From Cystobacter ferrugineus (GTDB lineage: Bacteria > Myxococcota > Myxococcia > Myxococcales > Myxococcaceae): a stretch of 64,000 nucleotides of DNA. The notes under the pieces are model-generated. The model was not told where the DNA came from. It was given only the letters and a program-made list of their open reading frames with translations, and ran no database searches. Location of the stretch: contig NZ_MPIN01000016.1 in the NCBI RefSeq assembly GCF_001887355.1, positions 62,842 through 126,841 of the forward strand. Reading direction: 5' to 3'. How positions within the stretch are numbered: position 1 is the stretch's first letter; each line of letters opens with the position of its first letter. Positions 39,559 to 48,329 of this stretch are shown piece by piece. The translations under genes and the position numbers were made by a program.

Positions 39559-42500
39559 ATGACGGGTAGCGCTTTGTCCATGAAGAAAGACGTCCTGGCG
39601 ACCAGCTACGCTGTAAATGTCGATGGCGTATCCGATTCCCGAATCAGCGACGTCTCTTTGATCGTTCTGGATGAGAAGAACCTGATTCACAAGAAGTTCA
39701 ACGAAACGAAGCGCGAATTTCCCATGGACAAATGCCTGCCCGATCTACTCTGGGAGCAGGTGCGGGCACAGCCCCATGGCGTGGCGGTTGTCTATGAGAA
39801 TGAAGTTCTCACCTACCGCGAGCTCGCGGAGCGCAGCTCGGAACTGGCGGTCTACCTGCAACACCTCGGCGTGGCGCTGGACGAGTGCGTCGGGATGTTC
39901 GTCGAGCCATCGATCGAATTGATGGTGGGCGCCTGGGGAATCCTGTTCTCCGGCGGAGCCTATCTGCCGCTGTCGCCGGAGTATCCCGAGGAGCGGCTGC
40001 GCTACATGATCGAGGACAGCCGCGCGAAGGTCATCTTCGCCCAGGAGGGGCTCGAGAAGCGGCTCACGGAGCTGGCGCCGCGGGGAACCCGGATCGTCAC
40101 CCTGAAGGACGCGGCGGAGTTCACCCGCTCGCGCTCGGTGCGCGGCACGCGCGAGTCCGACATCGGGCTGCGCCCGAACAACCTGGCGTACATCATCTAC
40201 ACCTCCGGCAGCACCGGCAAGCCGAAGGGAGTGATGATCGAGCATCGCAGCATCGTCAATCAGATGCACTGGCTGAAGACCGTCTACAAGCTGAACCATG
40301 AGAAGGTCGTTCTCCAGAAGACCCCCATGAGTTTCGATGCGGCGCAATGGGAGATCCTGGCTCCCAGCTCCGGCAGCAAGGTCGTCATGGGCGCCCCTGG
40401 GGTGTACCGAGACCCCGGCAGGCTGATCGAGACCATCGCCCGGCACGGGGTGACCACGCTGCAGTGCGTGCCGACGTTGCTGCAAGCCCTTCTGGACACC
40501 GAGGAGCTTCACCACTGCAAGTCGCTCACGCAGATCTTCAGCGGAGGGGAGGCCCTGACGAGGACGCTCGCGCGTCAGTGCCTCAAGACGATGCCGGGGT
40601 GCGATCTGGTCAATCTCTACGGGCCCACCGAGTGCACCATCAATTCGTCCGCCTTCACCGTCGACCAGGCCACCGTCAAGGAGGGTCCGAATACGATCTC
40701 GATCGGTAGGCCCGTGCACAACACGCAGTACTACATTCTCGACCCGCACCGCGCGCCGGTGGGCGTGGGGGAGATCGGCGAGCTGTTCATCGGTGGAGAC
40801 CAGCTCGCGCGAGGCTACCTGCACCGTCCGGACCTGACTGCGGACAGGTTCATCGACAACCCGTTCAGCACGGACCCTCGGAACGCCAGGCTGTACAAGA
40901 CCGGTGACCTGGCCTTCTGGAACCCCGATGGCTCCGTCCAGTTCGCTGGCCGGACGGACAACCAGGTGAAGCTGCGCGGCTTCCGCGTCGAGTTGGACGA
41001 GATCAAGGTGGCCATCGAGACCCATGACTGGGTCAAGAACGCGGCGGTCATCGTCAAGAAGGACCCCCACACCGGCTTCCAGAACCTGATCTCCTTCATC
41101 GAGCTGAACCCGAAGGAAGCAGCGCTGATGGATCAGGGCAATCATGGTGCCCACCACCAGTCGAAGAAAAGCAAGCTCCAGGTCAAGGCGCAGCTGTCGA
41201 ACATGGGATGCCGGGACGTCGAGGAGCTGCACGGCAAGCAGGTGGTCGACCTCCCCGGCAAGACGCCCACCGAGGAGCAGCGGCGCCTGGTGTTCGCGCG
41301 CAAGACGTACCGGTTCTACGAGGGCGGAGAAGTCACGCGGGAAGACCTCCTGCGGCTGCTCGCCGGGCGGGTCTCGGGCACGGTTTCCCGTGGCCTGGAC
41401 ACGCTGAGCTTCGCCGAACTCGGAGAACTCTTGAGGTACTTCGGACAGTACCTCAGTGAGGAACGGCTGCTGCCGAAGTACGGCTATGCGTCACCCGGGG
41501 CGCTGTGCGCGACGCAGATGTACTTCGAGCTGGACAACGTGGGGGGCCTGAAGCCGGGGTACTACTACTACCACCCCGTGCACCACCAGTTGTTCCTGAT
41601 CCGGGAGAAGGCCGGGCAGGCCGCGGCACAGGTCAAGATCCACTTCATGGGGAAGAAGCGGGCCATCCAGCCCGTCTACAAGAACAACATCCAGGAGGTC
41701 CTCAAGATCGAAACCGGCCACATGGTCGGTCTGTTCGAGAAGGTCCTCCCCCACTACGGGCTGGGCATCCGGGATCTCGAGTACGCGCCCACCACGAGGG
41801 AGCATCTGGAGTGCGCTGACGAGGACTACTACCTCGGTACGTTCGAGCTCGTCCCGTATGCGGGAACACAGCCGGACGACTCGCTGGAGATCTACGTCCA
41901 GGCCCACCCTGGGAGGATCTCCGACCTGCCGGCGGGCCAGTACCAATACAAGGACGGTGACCTGGAGAGGATCTCGGATGAGCTCGTCCTGAAGAAGCAC
42001 GTGATCGCCATCAACCAGCGGGTCTACGAGGACGCGAGCTTCGGGATCACGGTGATCAGCAGGACCCGCGAGGACTGGATGCGCTACGTCGAGCTCGGCA
42101 GGAAGCTCCAGCACCTGCAGATGAACGACCTCCACTTCGGGTTCATGTCCTCGGGGTATAGCTCCAAGAGCGGCAATGATCTGCCGTCGGCCAAGCGGAT
42201 GGAGAGCATCCTGAGGGCCTGCGGCCGGGAGTCGGGGCCTTCCTACTTCTTCGTCGGTGGCCGCGTCAGCCAGGAGCAGATGCTCAGCGAGGGAATGAAG
42301 GAAGACTCCGTCCACATGAAGGGCCCTGCGGAGCTGATCAAGGACGACCTGGTCAACTTCCTGCCCGACTACATGGTGCCCAACCGGGTCATCGTCCTGG
42401 ACAAGATGCCCCTCACCGCCAACGGGAAGATCGACTTCAAGGCGTTGGAGAAGACGAATGTGGAGTTCGTCGAGCGGCCGTTCGTCGCGCCGCGGACGGC

Positions 42501-43536
42501 GACCGAGGAGCGGATCGGCGCCCTCTGGATGAAGGAGATGAAGCGGGACAGCGTCTCCGTACAGGACGACTTCTTCGAGGCCGGGGGCAACTCGCTCATC
42601 GCGGTCGCACTCATCAACAAGATCAACAAGGAGTTCCGGACCTCGCTCCCCTTGCAGGTCGTGTTCGAGTGCCCGACCATCGAGAAGCTCGCGCTCAAGG
42701 TCGATGGCGGAAAGGCCGAGCCGTCCTCGCGTCTGGTGCGGTTGCAGGGCGAGGGCACGAAGAAGCCCATCTATTGCTGGCCTGGCCTCGGCGGCTACAC
42801 CATGAACCTGAGGCTGCTCGCCAGCAAGATGGGAGCGGACCGGCCTTTCTATGGAGTGCAGGCGCACGGCATCAACAAGGACGAGACGCCTTATTCCACC
42901 ATCAAGGAGATGGCCGCGGAGGACGTCAAGCTCATCAAGCGGCTTCAGCCGGTGGGTCCCTACACGCTCTGGGGATACTCCTTCGGCGCGCGGGTGGCCT
43001 TCGAAACCGCCTATCAGCTCGAGCAGGCCGGTGAGCGGGTGGAGCACCTGTTCCTGATCGCTCCGGGGTCGCCCAAGGTCCGGACACAGGACGCGTCGAT
43101 CCACGGCAACGAGCCCGCCTATACGAACAAGGCCTATGTGACGATCCTCTTCTCGGTGTTCGCGGGGAGCATCACGGATCCCGCGCTCGACGAGTGCTTG
43201 AAGGTCGCCAAGGACGAGGAGAGCTTCGCGGCGTTCATCAGCAGAAGGCTCGAGAACCTCGACCCGGACCTGGTGAAGCGGATCATCAAGATCGTGGCGC
43301 AGACCTATGAGTTCAAGTATGAGTTCCGCGAGTTGGCGGAGCGGAAGCTCAGCGCGCCGATCACCATCTTCAAGGCCCAGGGGGACGACTACTCATTCAT
43401 CGAGAACCAGAGTGGGTATTCGGCCACGGCTCCGGTCGTCATGGACCTCGAGGCCGATCACTACGGAATGCTCAAGGAGCCGAGCATCGGCGAGCTCCTG
43501 AAGATGATTCGCTACCGCCTTCGGACCGAGGGGTAG
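39559..43536 (+). CDS. indC: Single-module NRPS A-Ox-PCP-TE, indigoidine/minimycin synthetase type
   Basis: 1325-residue synthetase. Adenylation motifs: A3 IYTSGSTGKPKG (about 211-222), A5 NLYGPTEC, A7/A8 YKTGDLAFWNPDG to LRGFRVELDE. An FMN-dependent oxidase-like domain (about 570-850, starting EEQRRLVFARKTYRFYEGG) is inserted between A8 and A10 (TANGKIDF, about 954), the arrangement unique to indigoidine synthetases. The carrier Ser is 1012 (FFEAGGNSL), and the thioesterase has GYSFG (Ser 1141) and a C-terminal His near 1301. The expected chemistry is cyclisation and oxidation of L-glutamine. ATG 39559 has GAGG 8 bases upstream; an alternative start lies at 39505. It heads an eight-gene operon. 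Confidence 0.9.
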   Translation: MTGSALSMKKDVLATSYAVNVDGVSDSRISDVSLIVLDEKNLIHKKFNETKREFPMDKCLPDLLWEQVRAQPHGVAVVYENEVLTYRELAERSSELAVYLQHLGVALDECVGMFVEPSIELMVGAWGILFSGGAYLPLSPEYPEERLRYMIEDSRAKVIFAQEGLEKRLTELAPRGTRIVTLKDAAEFTRSRSVRGTRESDIGLRPNNLAYIIYTSGSTGKPKGVMIEHRSIVNQMHWLKTVYKLNHEKVVLQKTPMSFDAAQWEILAPSSGSKVVMGAPGVYRDPGRLIETIARHGVTTLQCVPTLLQALLDTEELHHCKSLTQIFSGGEALTRTLARQCLKTMPGCDLVNLYGPTECTINSSAFTVDQATVKEGPNTISIGRPVHNTQYYILDPHRAPVGVGEIGELFIGGDQLARGYLHRPDLTADRFIDNPFSTDPRNARLYKTGDLAFWNPDGSVQFAGRTDNQVKLRGFRVELDEIKVAIETHDWVKNAAVIVKKDPHTGFQNLISFIELNPKEAALMDQGNHGAHHQSKKSKLQVKAQLSNMGCRDVEELHGKQVVDLPGKTPTEEQRRLVFARKTYRFYEGGEVTREDLLRLLAGRVSGTVSRGLDTLSFAELGELLRYFGQYLSEERLLPKYGYASPGALCATQMYFELDNVGGLKPGYYYYHPVHHQLFLIREKAGQAAAQVKIHFMGKKRAIQPVYKNNIQEVLKIETGHMVGLFEKVLPHYGLGIRDLEYAPTTREHLECADEDYYLGTFELVPYAGTQPDDSLEIYVQAHPGRISDLPAGQYQYKDGDLERISDELVLKKHVIAINQRVYEDASFGITVISRTREDWMRYVELGRKLQHLQMNDLHFGFMSSGYSSKSGNDLPSAKRMESILRACGRESGPSYFFVGGRVSQEQMLSEGMKEDSVHMKGPAELIKDDLVNFLPDYMVPNRVIVLDKMPLTANGKIDFKALEKTNVEFVERPFVAPRTATEERIGALWMKEMKRDSVSVQDDFFEAGGNSLIAVALINKINKEFRTSLPLQVVFECPTIEKLALKVDGGKAEPSSRLVRLQGEGTKKPIYCWPGLGGYTMNLRLLASKMGADRPFYGVQAHGINKDETPYSTIKEMAAEDVKLIKRLQPVGPYTLWGYSFGARVAFETAYQLEQAGERVEHLFLIAPGSPKVRTQDASIHGNEPAYTNKAYVTILFSVFAGSITDPALDECLKVAKDEESFAAFISRRLENLDPDLVKRIIKIVAQTYEFKYEFRELAERKLSAPITIFKAQGDDYSFIENQSGYSATAPVVMDLEADHYGMLKEPSIGELLKMIRYRLRTEG

Positions 43537-43564
43537 TAAACCAGCAACAGAGAAGGAGGCCCGC

Positions 43565-43789
43565 ATGCCGCACGTCAACATCAAGTACTTCCCCACTCCG
43601 CTCAGTGAGCAGCAGCAGTCCGAGTTGGTCGCGGCGGTCACCCAGGCGGTCAAGAGCGCGCTCAAGTGCGACGAAGGGGTCATTTCGATCGCGCTCGAGC
43701 CCGTGGAAAAGGATGCCTGGAATGAACGGGTCTATGTTCCGGAGATCGTGAAGCGCAAGGAGCTGTTGCGCAAGACGCCCAATTACTGA
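43565..43789 (+). CDS. 4-oxalocrotonate tautomerase-like protein
   Basis: 74-residue tautomerase-superfamily protein. Mature Pro 1 after Met ([10 protein letters not shown]) is the catalytic base and the length fits a 4-OT subunit, which usually acts as a hexamer. The RBS AAGGAGG is excellent. It lies 28 bases after the NRPS stop. It is not among the known core genes as I recall them; it could tautomerise the pyridinedione-type NRPS product before glycosidation. That role is inference. Confidence 0.8.
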   Translation: MPHVNIKYFPTPLSEQQQSELVAAVTQAVKSALKCDEGVISIALEPVEKDAWNERVYVPEIVKRKELLRKTPNY

Positions 43790-43809
43790 CCCCTGATTCG
43801 AGACGAGAA

Positions 43810-44766
43810 ATGACGATGCGCCGCAATTCCCATGGGAACGTCCCGCTGGTGTTCAGCGAGGAGGTTTCGGACGCCCTCAGCGCCGGCCGGCCGGTGGTCG
43901 CGCTGGAGTCGAATGTCATCACCCACGGCTTGTTGTATCCGGAGAACGCCGCCACCGCCCGCAAGGTGGAAGCCGCCGTCAGGGAGGGAGGTGCGGTTCC
44001 CGCGACCATCGGGATCGCGGACGGCCGCATCATGATTGGGATGACGGATGCGGACATCGAGCGTTTCGCGTCGACGCCGGGTATCCCGAAGGTCAGCAGC
44101 CGGGACATGCCCATCATCCTGGCGGGCGGGGGGATGGGCGCGACGACCGTGGCCTCCTCCCTGGTGGCGGCGGAACTGGCGAACATCCCGTTCTTCGCCT
44201 CGGCGGGCATCGGCGGCGTTCATCGCGGTGCGGAAAAGACCATGGATATCTCCTCGGATCTGATCCAGTTCACCCGCTCGAAGGTCGCGGTCGTCTGCGC
44301 GGGAGCCAAGAGCATCCTCGATCTGGGCCTGACCCTGGAGTTCCTCGAGACGCATTGCGTGCCGTTGATCTCCTACGGCTCCGACGACTTCCCCGCGTTC
44401 TATTGCGTCTCCAGTGGTATCCGCAGCCCCCACCGGCTGGATGATGAAGCGATGATCGCCCGCGCCGTCGAATGGCACTGGGCGCTGGGCAACCACAGCT
44501 CGATTCTGATCACCACTCCCATCCGGGAAGAAGACGCCATCGACAGCCGGGAAGTCGATGCGGTGATTTCCAAGGCGATGATGACCGCGGAGAAGGACGG
44601 AGTCCGGGGCAACGCGATCACGAAGTACCTGATGCGGGCCGTGGACAAGGCCACCGAGGGACGCTCCGCGAAGGCCAACATGTCGGTCCTCATCAGCACG
44701 GCGGAACTGGCGGGCCGTCTCGCGGTGGCGCACGCCCAGCACCGCCGGGAAACGTCACCCCGCTAG
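43810..44766 (+). CDS. indA: PsuG-family C-glycosidase/C-glycosynthase (indA/minB-like)
   Basis: 318-residue pseudouridine-5'-phosphate glycosidase homologue. Catalytic-site equivalents are visible: E33 in [12 protein letters not shown]94 in PKVSSRDM, D146/D150 in MDISSDL and K167 in [10 protein letters not shown]. The GATTVASS and GIGGVHRG loops are also intact. PsuG enzymes join or break the C1'-C bond of ribose 5-phosphate; in an indigoidine/minimycin-type operon the likely reaction is formation of a C-nucleotide from the NRPS-derived aminopyridine and ribose 5-phosphate. It is 20 bases after the tautomerase gene. Direct catabolic PsuG function (pseudouridine breakdown) is the alternative, but no psuK is nearby. 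Confidence 0.88.
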   Translation: MTMRRNSHGNVPLVFSEEVSDALSAGRPVVALESNVITHGLLYPENAATARKVEAAVREGGAVPATIGIADGRIMIGMTDADIERFASTPGIPKVSSRDMPIILAGGGMGATTVASSLVAAELANIPFFASAGIGGVHRGAEKTMDISSDLIQFTRSKVAVVCAGAKSILDLGLTLEFLETHCVPLISYGSDDFPAFYCVSSGIRSPHRLDDEAMIARAVEWHWALGNHSSILITTPIREEDAIDSREVDAVISKAMMTAEKDGVRGNAITKYLMRAVDKATEGRSAKANMSVLISTAELAGRLAVAHAQHRRETSPR

Positions 44767-44790
44767 GACCCTGGACCCCAAGAGGCCGTG

Positions 44791-45468
44791 ATGACACACG
44801 TCGTTATCTTTGACCTGGATGGAACGTTGGTGGACACCCCCCGCGCGATCGTCGAGACGTTCACGGCGGCGTTCGCGTCCATGGGGGTCCAGGCCCAGAA
44901 TGCCTCGGCCATCCGGGCGACCATCGGGCTTCCACTCGAGCGGGCGTTCAGCAAGCTCCTGGGCGTTCCGCCCGAGGACGCCCTGGTGGCCCAGGGCGTG
45001 AAGCAGTACCAGGCCTTCTTCAAGGAGCTCATCCTGCCGAAGGCGGGACAGCTGCTCTTCCCCGGGGTAGCGGAGGGGCTGGTCACCTTGCGCGCCCAGG
45101 GCTTCTCCCTGGCCGTGGCGACGAGCAAGTTCTACGCGAGCGCCGACGCCTTGTTGAAGGCGGCTGGGCTTCGTGACCACTTCCACGTGGTGGTCGGCGC
45201 GGATCAGGTGAAGCAGCCGAAGCCGCATCCCGAAATGGGTCAGTTGATCCTCCAGACGCTGGGAATACCCGCCGAGCGCGCGGTGATGGTCGGAGATACG
45301 ACCCATGACCTGCAGATGGCCAAGGCCGCCGGAATGCGCTCGGTCGCCGTGACCTACGGCGTGCACAGCGTGCAGGAGCTGAAATCCGCCGGTCCGACCT
45401 GGATCGCCGGGTCCTTCGATGATGTGCTCAAGTGCGTCCAGACGGAGAATGGAGGCTGGCGTTCATGA
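44791..45468 (+). CDS. indB: HAD-family phosphatase (indB/minC-N-like)
   Basis: 225-residue HAD subfamily IA phosphatase with motif I VIFDLDGTLVD, motif II VATSKFY and motifs III/IV KPHPEMG with MVGDTTHDLQMAKAAG. All catalytic aspartates are present. It probably removes the 5'-phosphate from the C-nucleotide. In the Streptomyces minimycin cluster this domain is the N-terminal half of MinC; here it is a separate protein. The start is ATG 44791 (AAGAGG 5 bases upstream; GTG 44788 is an alternative). Its TGA overlaps the next ATG. Confidence 0.88.
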   Translation: MTHVVIFDLDGTLVDTPRAIVETFTAAFASMGVQAQNASAIRATIGLPLERAFSKLLGVPPEDALVAQGVKQYQAFFKELILPKAGQLLFPGVAEGLVTLRAQGFSLAVATSKFYASADALLKAAGLRDHFHVVVGADQVKQPKPHPEMGQLILQTLGIPAERAVMVGDTTHDLQMAKAAGMRSVAVTYGVHSVQELKSAGPTWIAGSFDDVLKCVQTENGGWRS

Positions 45469-45935
45469 TCGGTCGTTCGAAGGACTGGCTGTTGGCGATT
45501 GGAGGAGGTGCACTCCTCGCGTTGATGATCAACTACAACAGCCTCCTGGCGAAGCACACCACGCCGATGTTCGCCTCCTGGGTGGCGCACGGCCTGGGCG
45601 CGGTTGCGGCGCTCGCCCTCGTCGTCCTGTATTCGCGGGTCTTCCGCTCCGCGGACAAGGCGGGGGATGCGCGGCGTGAGAAGATACCCCTGTGGTTCTA
45701 TCTGGGGGGGATTCCCGGTACGTTCACGGTGATCCTGGCCGCGGTCACGGTGAACAGCAGCCTGTCGCTGTCCGGCACCATCGCGCTCATGCTGCTCGGG
45801 CAGGTGCTCTTCGGAATCGTGTCGGACCACTTCGGGCTGTTTCGCACCCCCAAGCGGCGTACCGTCCCCGCGGACATCCTCGGTGCGCTCTGTGTCCTCA
45901 CGGGAAGCGCGCTCATCATCTTTGGCAGGGCGTAA
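45465..45935 (+). CDS. Small EamA/DUF606 (YdcZ-like) membrane transporter subunit A
   Basis: 156-residue membrane protein with about five hydrophobic segments (DWLLAIGGGALLALMINYNSLLA, GLGAVAALALVVLYSRV, IPGTFTVILAAVTVN, IALMLLGQVLFGI, ILGALCVLTGSALIIFG). The pattern matches YdcZ/DUF606 members of the drug/metabolite transporter superfamily, which often occur as adjacent pairs. Its ATG overlaps the phosphatase stop (ATGA), implying coupled translation. With the next gene it may export the C-nucleoside or its precursor. Confidence 0.75.
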   Translation: MIGRSKDWLLAIGGGALLALMINYNSLLAKHTTPMFASWVAHGLGAVAALALVVLYSRVFRSADKAGDARREKIPLWFYLGGIPGTFTVILAAVTVNSSLSLSGTIALMLLGQVLFGIVSDHFGLFRTPKRRTVPADILGALCVLTGSALIIFGRA

Positions 45936-45938
45936 CCG

Positions 45939-46388
45939 GTGATTGCCTACATCCTGCTCGCGTTTCTCAATGGTACGGTCATCGGCACGAGCCGAGCGAT
46001 CAACGGGCGTCTGGGTGCCGAGGTCGGCTCCTTCAAGGCCTCCCTCTGGAACCACCTCATCGGCTTCCTGTTCCTCACACCAGCACTCCTGCTGATGGGA
46101 GGTTGGAAGTTCGATGTCCTCCCCGAGGCGCCCCTGTCCGCGTATATCGGCGGATTCTTCGGAGCGCTCTTCGTGGCGGTCAACAGCTACATCTTTCCCA
46201 GGCTCGGCGCGATGAACGCCGTCCTTCTGGTGATCAGCGGCCAGATGATCACCGCTGTGTTGATCGATTACCGGAACCAGGGTGTGCCGCCCACGGCCAT
46301 CCGGTGTCTGGGCGTCATCATCGTGTTACTGGGCGTCTACCTGACCAGGGTGTCGAGCGCCTCTCGCGCCAAGGACAAGTCACCATGA
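45939..46388 (+). CDS. Small EamA/DUF606 (YdcZ-like) membrane transporter subunit B
   Basis: 149-residue membrane protein starting at GTG 45939, 3 bases after the previous stop. It opens with AYILLAFLNGTVIGTSRAINGRLG, the YdcZ N-terminal signature with a conserved Asn/Arg, and continues with IGFLFLTPALLLMG, GGFFGALFVAVNSYIFPRLG and VIIVLLGVYLTRV. It pairs with the preceding gene, as DUF606 proteins commonly do, and would take the place of the MinT exporter of the Streptomyces cluster. Its stop overlaps the next ATG (ATGA). Confidence 0.75.
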   Translation: MIAYILLAFLNGTVIGTSRAINGRLGAEVGSFKASLWNHLIGFLFLTPALLLMGGWKFDVLPEAPLSAYIGGFFGALFVAVNSYIFPRLGAMNAVLLVISGQMITAVLIDYRNQGVPPTAIRCLGVIIVLLGVYLTRVSSASRAKDKSP

Positions 46389-47590
46389 TCGACTCCAAAT
46401 TGATCGATGACCTGTTGAATGACAGGACACACCACATCGAGTTCAATGGGCATCTGAGCAACCATGTCAAGCATGCGGTGGTTGCCCTGAAGGGGCTCGG
46501 TGCTTCGCCGCAGAAGATCAAGTCGTACTATGACGGCTACGCGAAGCTGACGACCTATGGCTATGGCCTGGAGCCGGCGAGGCCCTCCAAGCACGTGATT
46601 TCGGAGGACAACTGGGATCGCTTCCTCGGAAAGCGAACCAGCTACTCCTCCTATTGTGAGTTCTTCGACCGGAAGGAAAAGGAGCTGGGGATGGACGAGC
46701 TCCTGCGGCGGTACATCCCGCCGCTGCTTCCTGGCTGGGTGGGAGCCTTCACACATGCCACCATCCACCTGGGATGGGCGCTGGACGTGAACCACCGCTG
46801 GATGACGATCGAAGGCCTCGCCTACATGGCCTTCTCGTATGTCTCGTGCCACCCGGAGAGGGCGTCTTCGGTCCCGCTCGACCGTTCTCGGGGCGAGCAG
46901 GCCGTGGACTCCCTGCTGCGTATCGCGGGCGTCTGGGACGAGGACGGCGAGTCGTTTCATCAGTGGGTCGAGGCGCTGGTGGGAGACACCGCGGCCGGCC
47001 TGGCCGCAGGCATTCTTCCCGAGCTCGCGCGGTCGGGATTGCAGTTCCGGATCGCCCGGATGCTCATGGAAGGGCATCCGATGATGTACGAGACCCCGGC
47101 CTGGATCGAGGCACAGGACGTTCCCACCAGCTGGGAGCAGCTGTACTACGTGACGAGCCTGATCTACCTGGCCATGCCGGGAAACTTCGTGCTCCTCCAC
47201 CTGCTCACGTCGTTGCACGCGATGGAGCAGATCGCCCACCGGCTCCCCGAGGACCAGCACAAATACGTCATCAAGTGCTTCTGGATCGGGATGCTCGGCA
47301 TCATGTTTTCCCGTGCGAATCTTCCCCGGCGGAGGAAGCTGGCGGCGCTGCACGCGACGTACAAGGACGCGATCGACCCCGTCGAGAATCCGGCGATGCG
47401 TCAGGACTGGGCGCAGATCACCGCCCGGGCGTTCGAAGAGGAAGAGGAGCACAACCCCAAGCTGGTCTACGTGCTGCAACGGATGTGGAAGCGGACCGGG
47501 GGACGCTCGATCTACCGCGCCGCTGCCGCGCAATTCACCACCACACCGGAGCTGCCCAAGTCCTTCGAGCATCCGCCCGCGGAGGAGTAA
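46385..47590 (+). CDS. DUF4243/questin oxidase-family protein (OzmD-like)
   Basis: 401-residue protein. Family signatures are FNGHLSNHVKHAVVALKGLGA, GWVGAFTHATIHLGWA and LLHLLTSLHAMEQIA, with candidate metal ligands His 23, 27, 124, 128, 272 and 278. From memory, oxazinomycin biosynthesis uses a DUF4243 non-heme iron enzyme (OzmD) for an oxidative pyridine-to-oxazine rearrangement. The gene is freestanding here, whereas in the Streptomyces cluster the equivalent domain is fused to the phosphatase. Translation is coupled to the transporter gene by ATGA. This gene is the main reason to predict a C-nucleoside product instead of only a pigment. Confidence 0.82.
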   Translation: MIDSKLIDDLLNDRTHHIEFNGHLSNHVKHAVVALKGLGASPQKIKSYYDGYAKLTTYGYGLEPARPSKHVISEDNWDRFLGKRTSYSSYCEFFDRKEKELGMDELLRRYIPPLLPGWVGAFTHATIHLGWALDVNHRWMTIEGLAYMAFSYVSCHPERASSVPLDRSRGEQAVDSLLRIAGVWDEDGESFHQWVEALVGDTAAGLAAGILPELARSGLQFRIARMLMEGHPMMYETPAWIEAQDVPTSWEQLYYVTSLIYLAMPGNFVLLHLLTSLHAMEQIAHRLPEDQHKYVIKCFWIGMLGIMFSRANLPRRRKLAALHATYKDAIDPVENPAMRQDWAQITARAFEEEEEHNPKLVYVLQRMWKRTGGRSIYRAAAAQFTTTPELPKSFEHPPAEE

Positions 47591-47616
47591 CTCCGAGCAT
47601 TGAGAGATTCGCGACC

Positions 47617-48297
47617 ATGTCCAACACGACGACCCCATCGATTCAAGAGTATCTCGGCAAGAACGTGCACCTGCTGCCACAGACGAGGCAACTGCGAGCG
47701 TTGCACACGATCATCCGCGACCGGACCGCACGCCGGGAGGATTTCGTCTTCTACTCCAGGCGGATCATCCGCCAGTTGCTCGAAGCGGGCCTGAACTTCC
47801 TCCCGTTCGAGTCGTGGGAGGTCGAGACTCCCGTCGGAAGGAAGTACGACGGCTTGCGTTTCTCCTCGCAGATCTGCGGGGTCTCCGTCGTCCGTGCCGG
47901 AGAGAGCATGGAAGCGGAGCTGCGGGAGGTGTGCCCATCCATCCGCATTGGCAAGATCCTGATCCAGCGGGACAAGGTCACCAAGCTGCCGCGCTTGTAT
48001 TACTCGTCTCTGCCCAACGATATCGCCAAGCGCCACGTCCTGTTGATGGATCCCATGCTGGCCACGGGCGGGTCCGCGCTCGCCGCCATCCAGGTGCTGC
48101 TCGAGAGGGGTGTGCCCGAAGAGAACATCGTCTTCATCAACCTGATCACCGTGCCCGAAGGCATCTCCGCGCTCTGCAAGCGGCATCCGGCGGTGAAGAT
48201 CGTGACCTCCTCGATTGAAGAGCGTCTGAATGAAAACGCCTACATGCTGCCAGGCATCGGCGATTTTGGTGATCGGTTCTTCGGTACGGACACCTGA
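47617..48297 (+). CDS. upp: Uracil phosphoribosyltransferase (minD-like)
   Basis: 226-residue UPRT. The PRPP loop is LLMDPMLATGGSALAAI, and the uracil-binding region ends GDFGDRFFGT. It makes UMP from uracil and PRPP. In the minimycin cluster MinD (UPRT) is reported to raise the UMP pool as self-protection against the nucleoside monophosphate. The N-terminus is slightly longer than in the housekeeping enzyme. It follows the DUF4243 gene after 26 bases and ends the operon; I see no terminator. Confidence 0.9.
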   Translation: MSNTTTPSIQEYLGKNVHLLPQTRQLRALHTIIRDRTARREDFVFYSRRIIRQLLEAGLNFLPFESWEVETPVGRKYDGLRFSSQICGVSVVRAGESMEAELREVCPSIRIGKILIQRDKVTKLPRLYYSSLPNDIAKRHVLLMDPMLATGGSALAAIQVLLERGVPEENIVFINLITVPEGISALCKRHPAVKIVTSSIEERLNENAYMLPGIGDFGDRFFGTDT

Positions 48298-48329
48298 CAC
48301 CTGAAGCCTGACGGGCACGTCGCGTCTTC

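Noticed and set aside
46774-48297. Long frame spanning the DUF4243 and UPRT genes
   Set aside because: The first half is an out-of-frame shadow of the DUF4243 gene; the UPRT starts at its own ATG at 47617.
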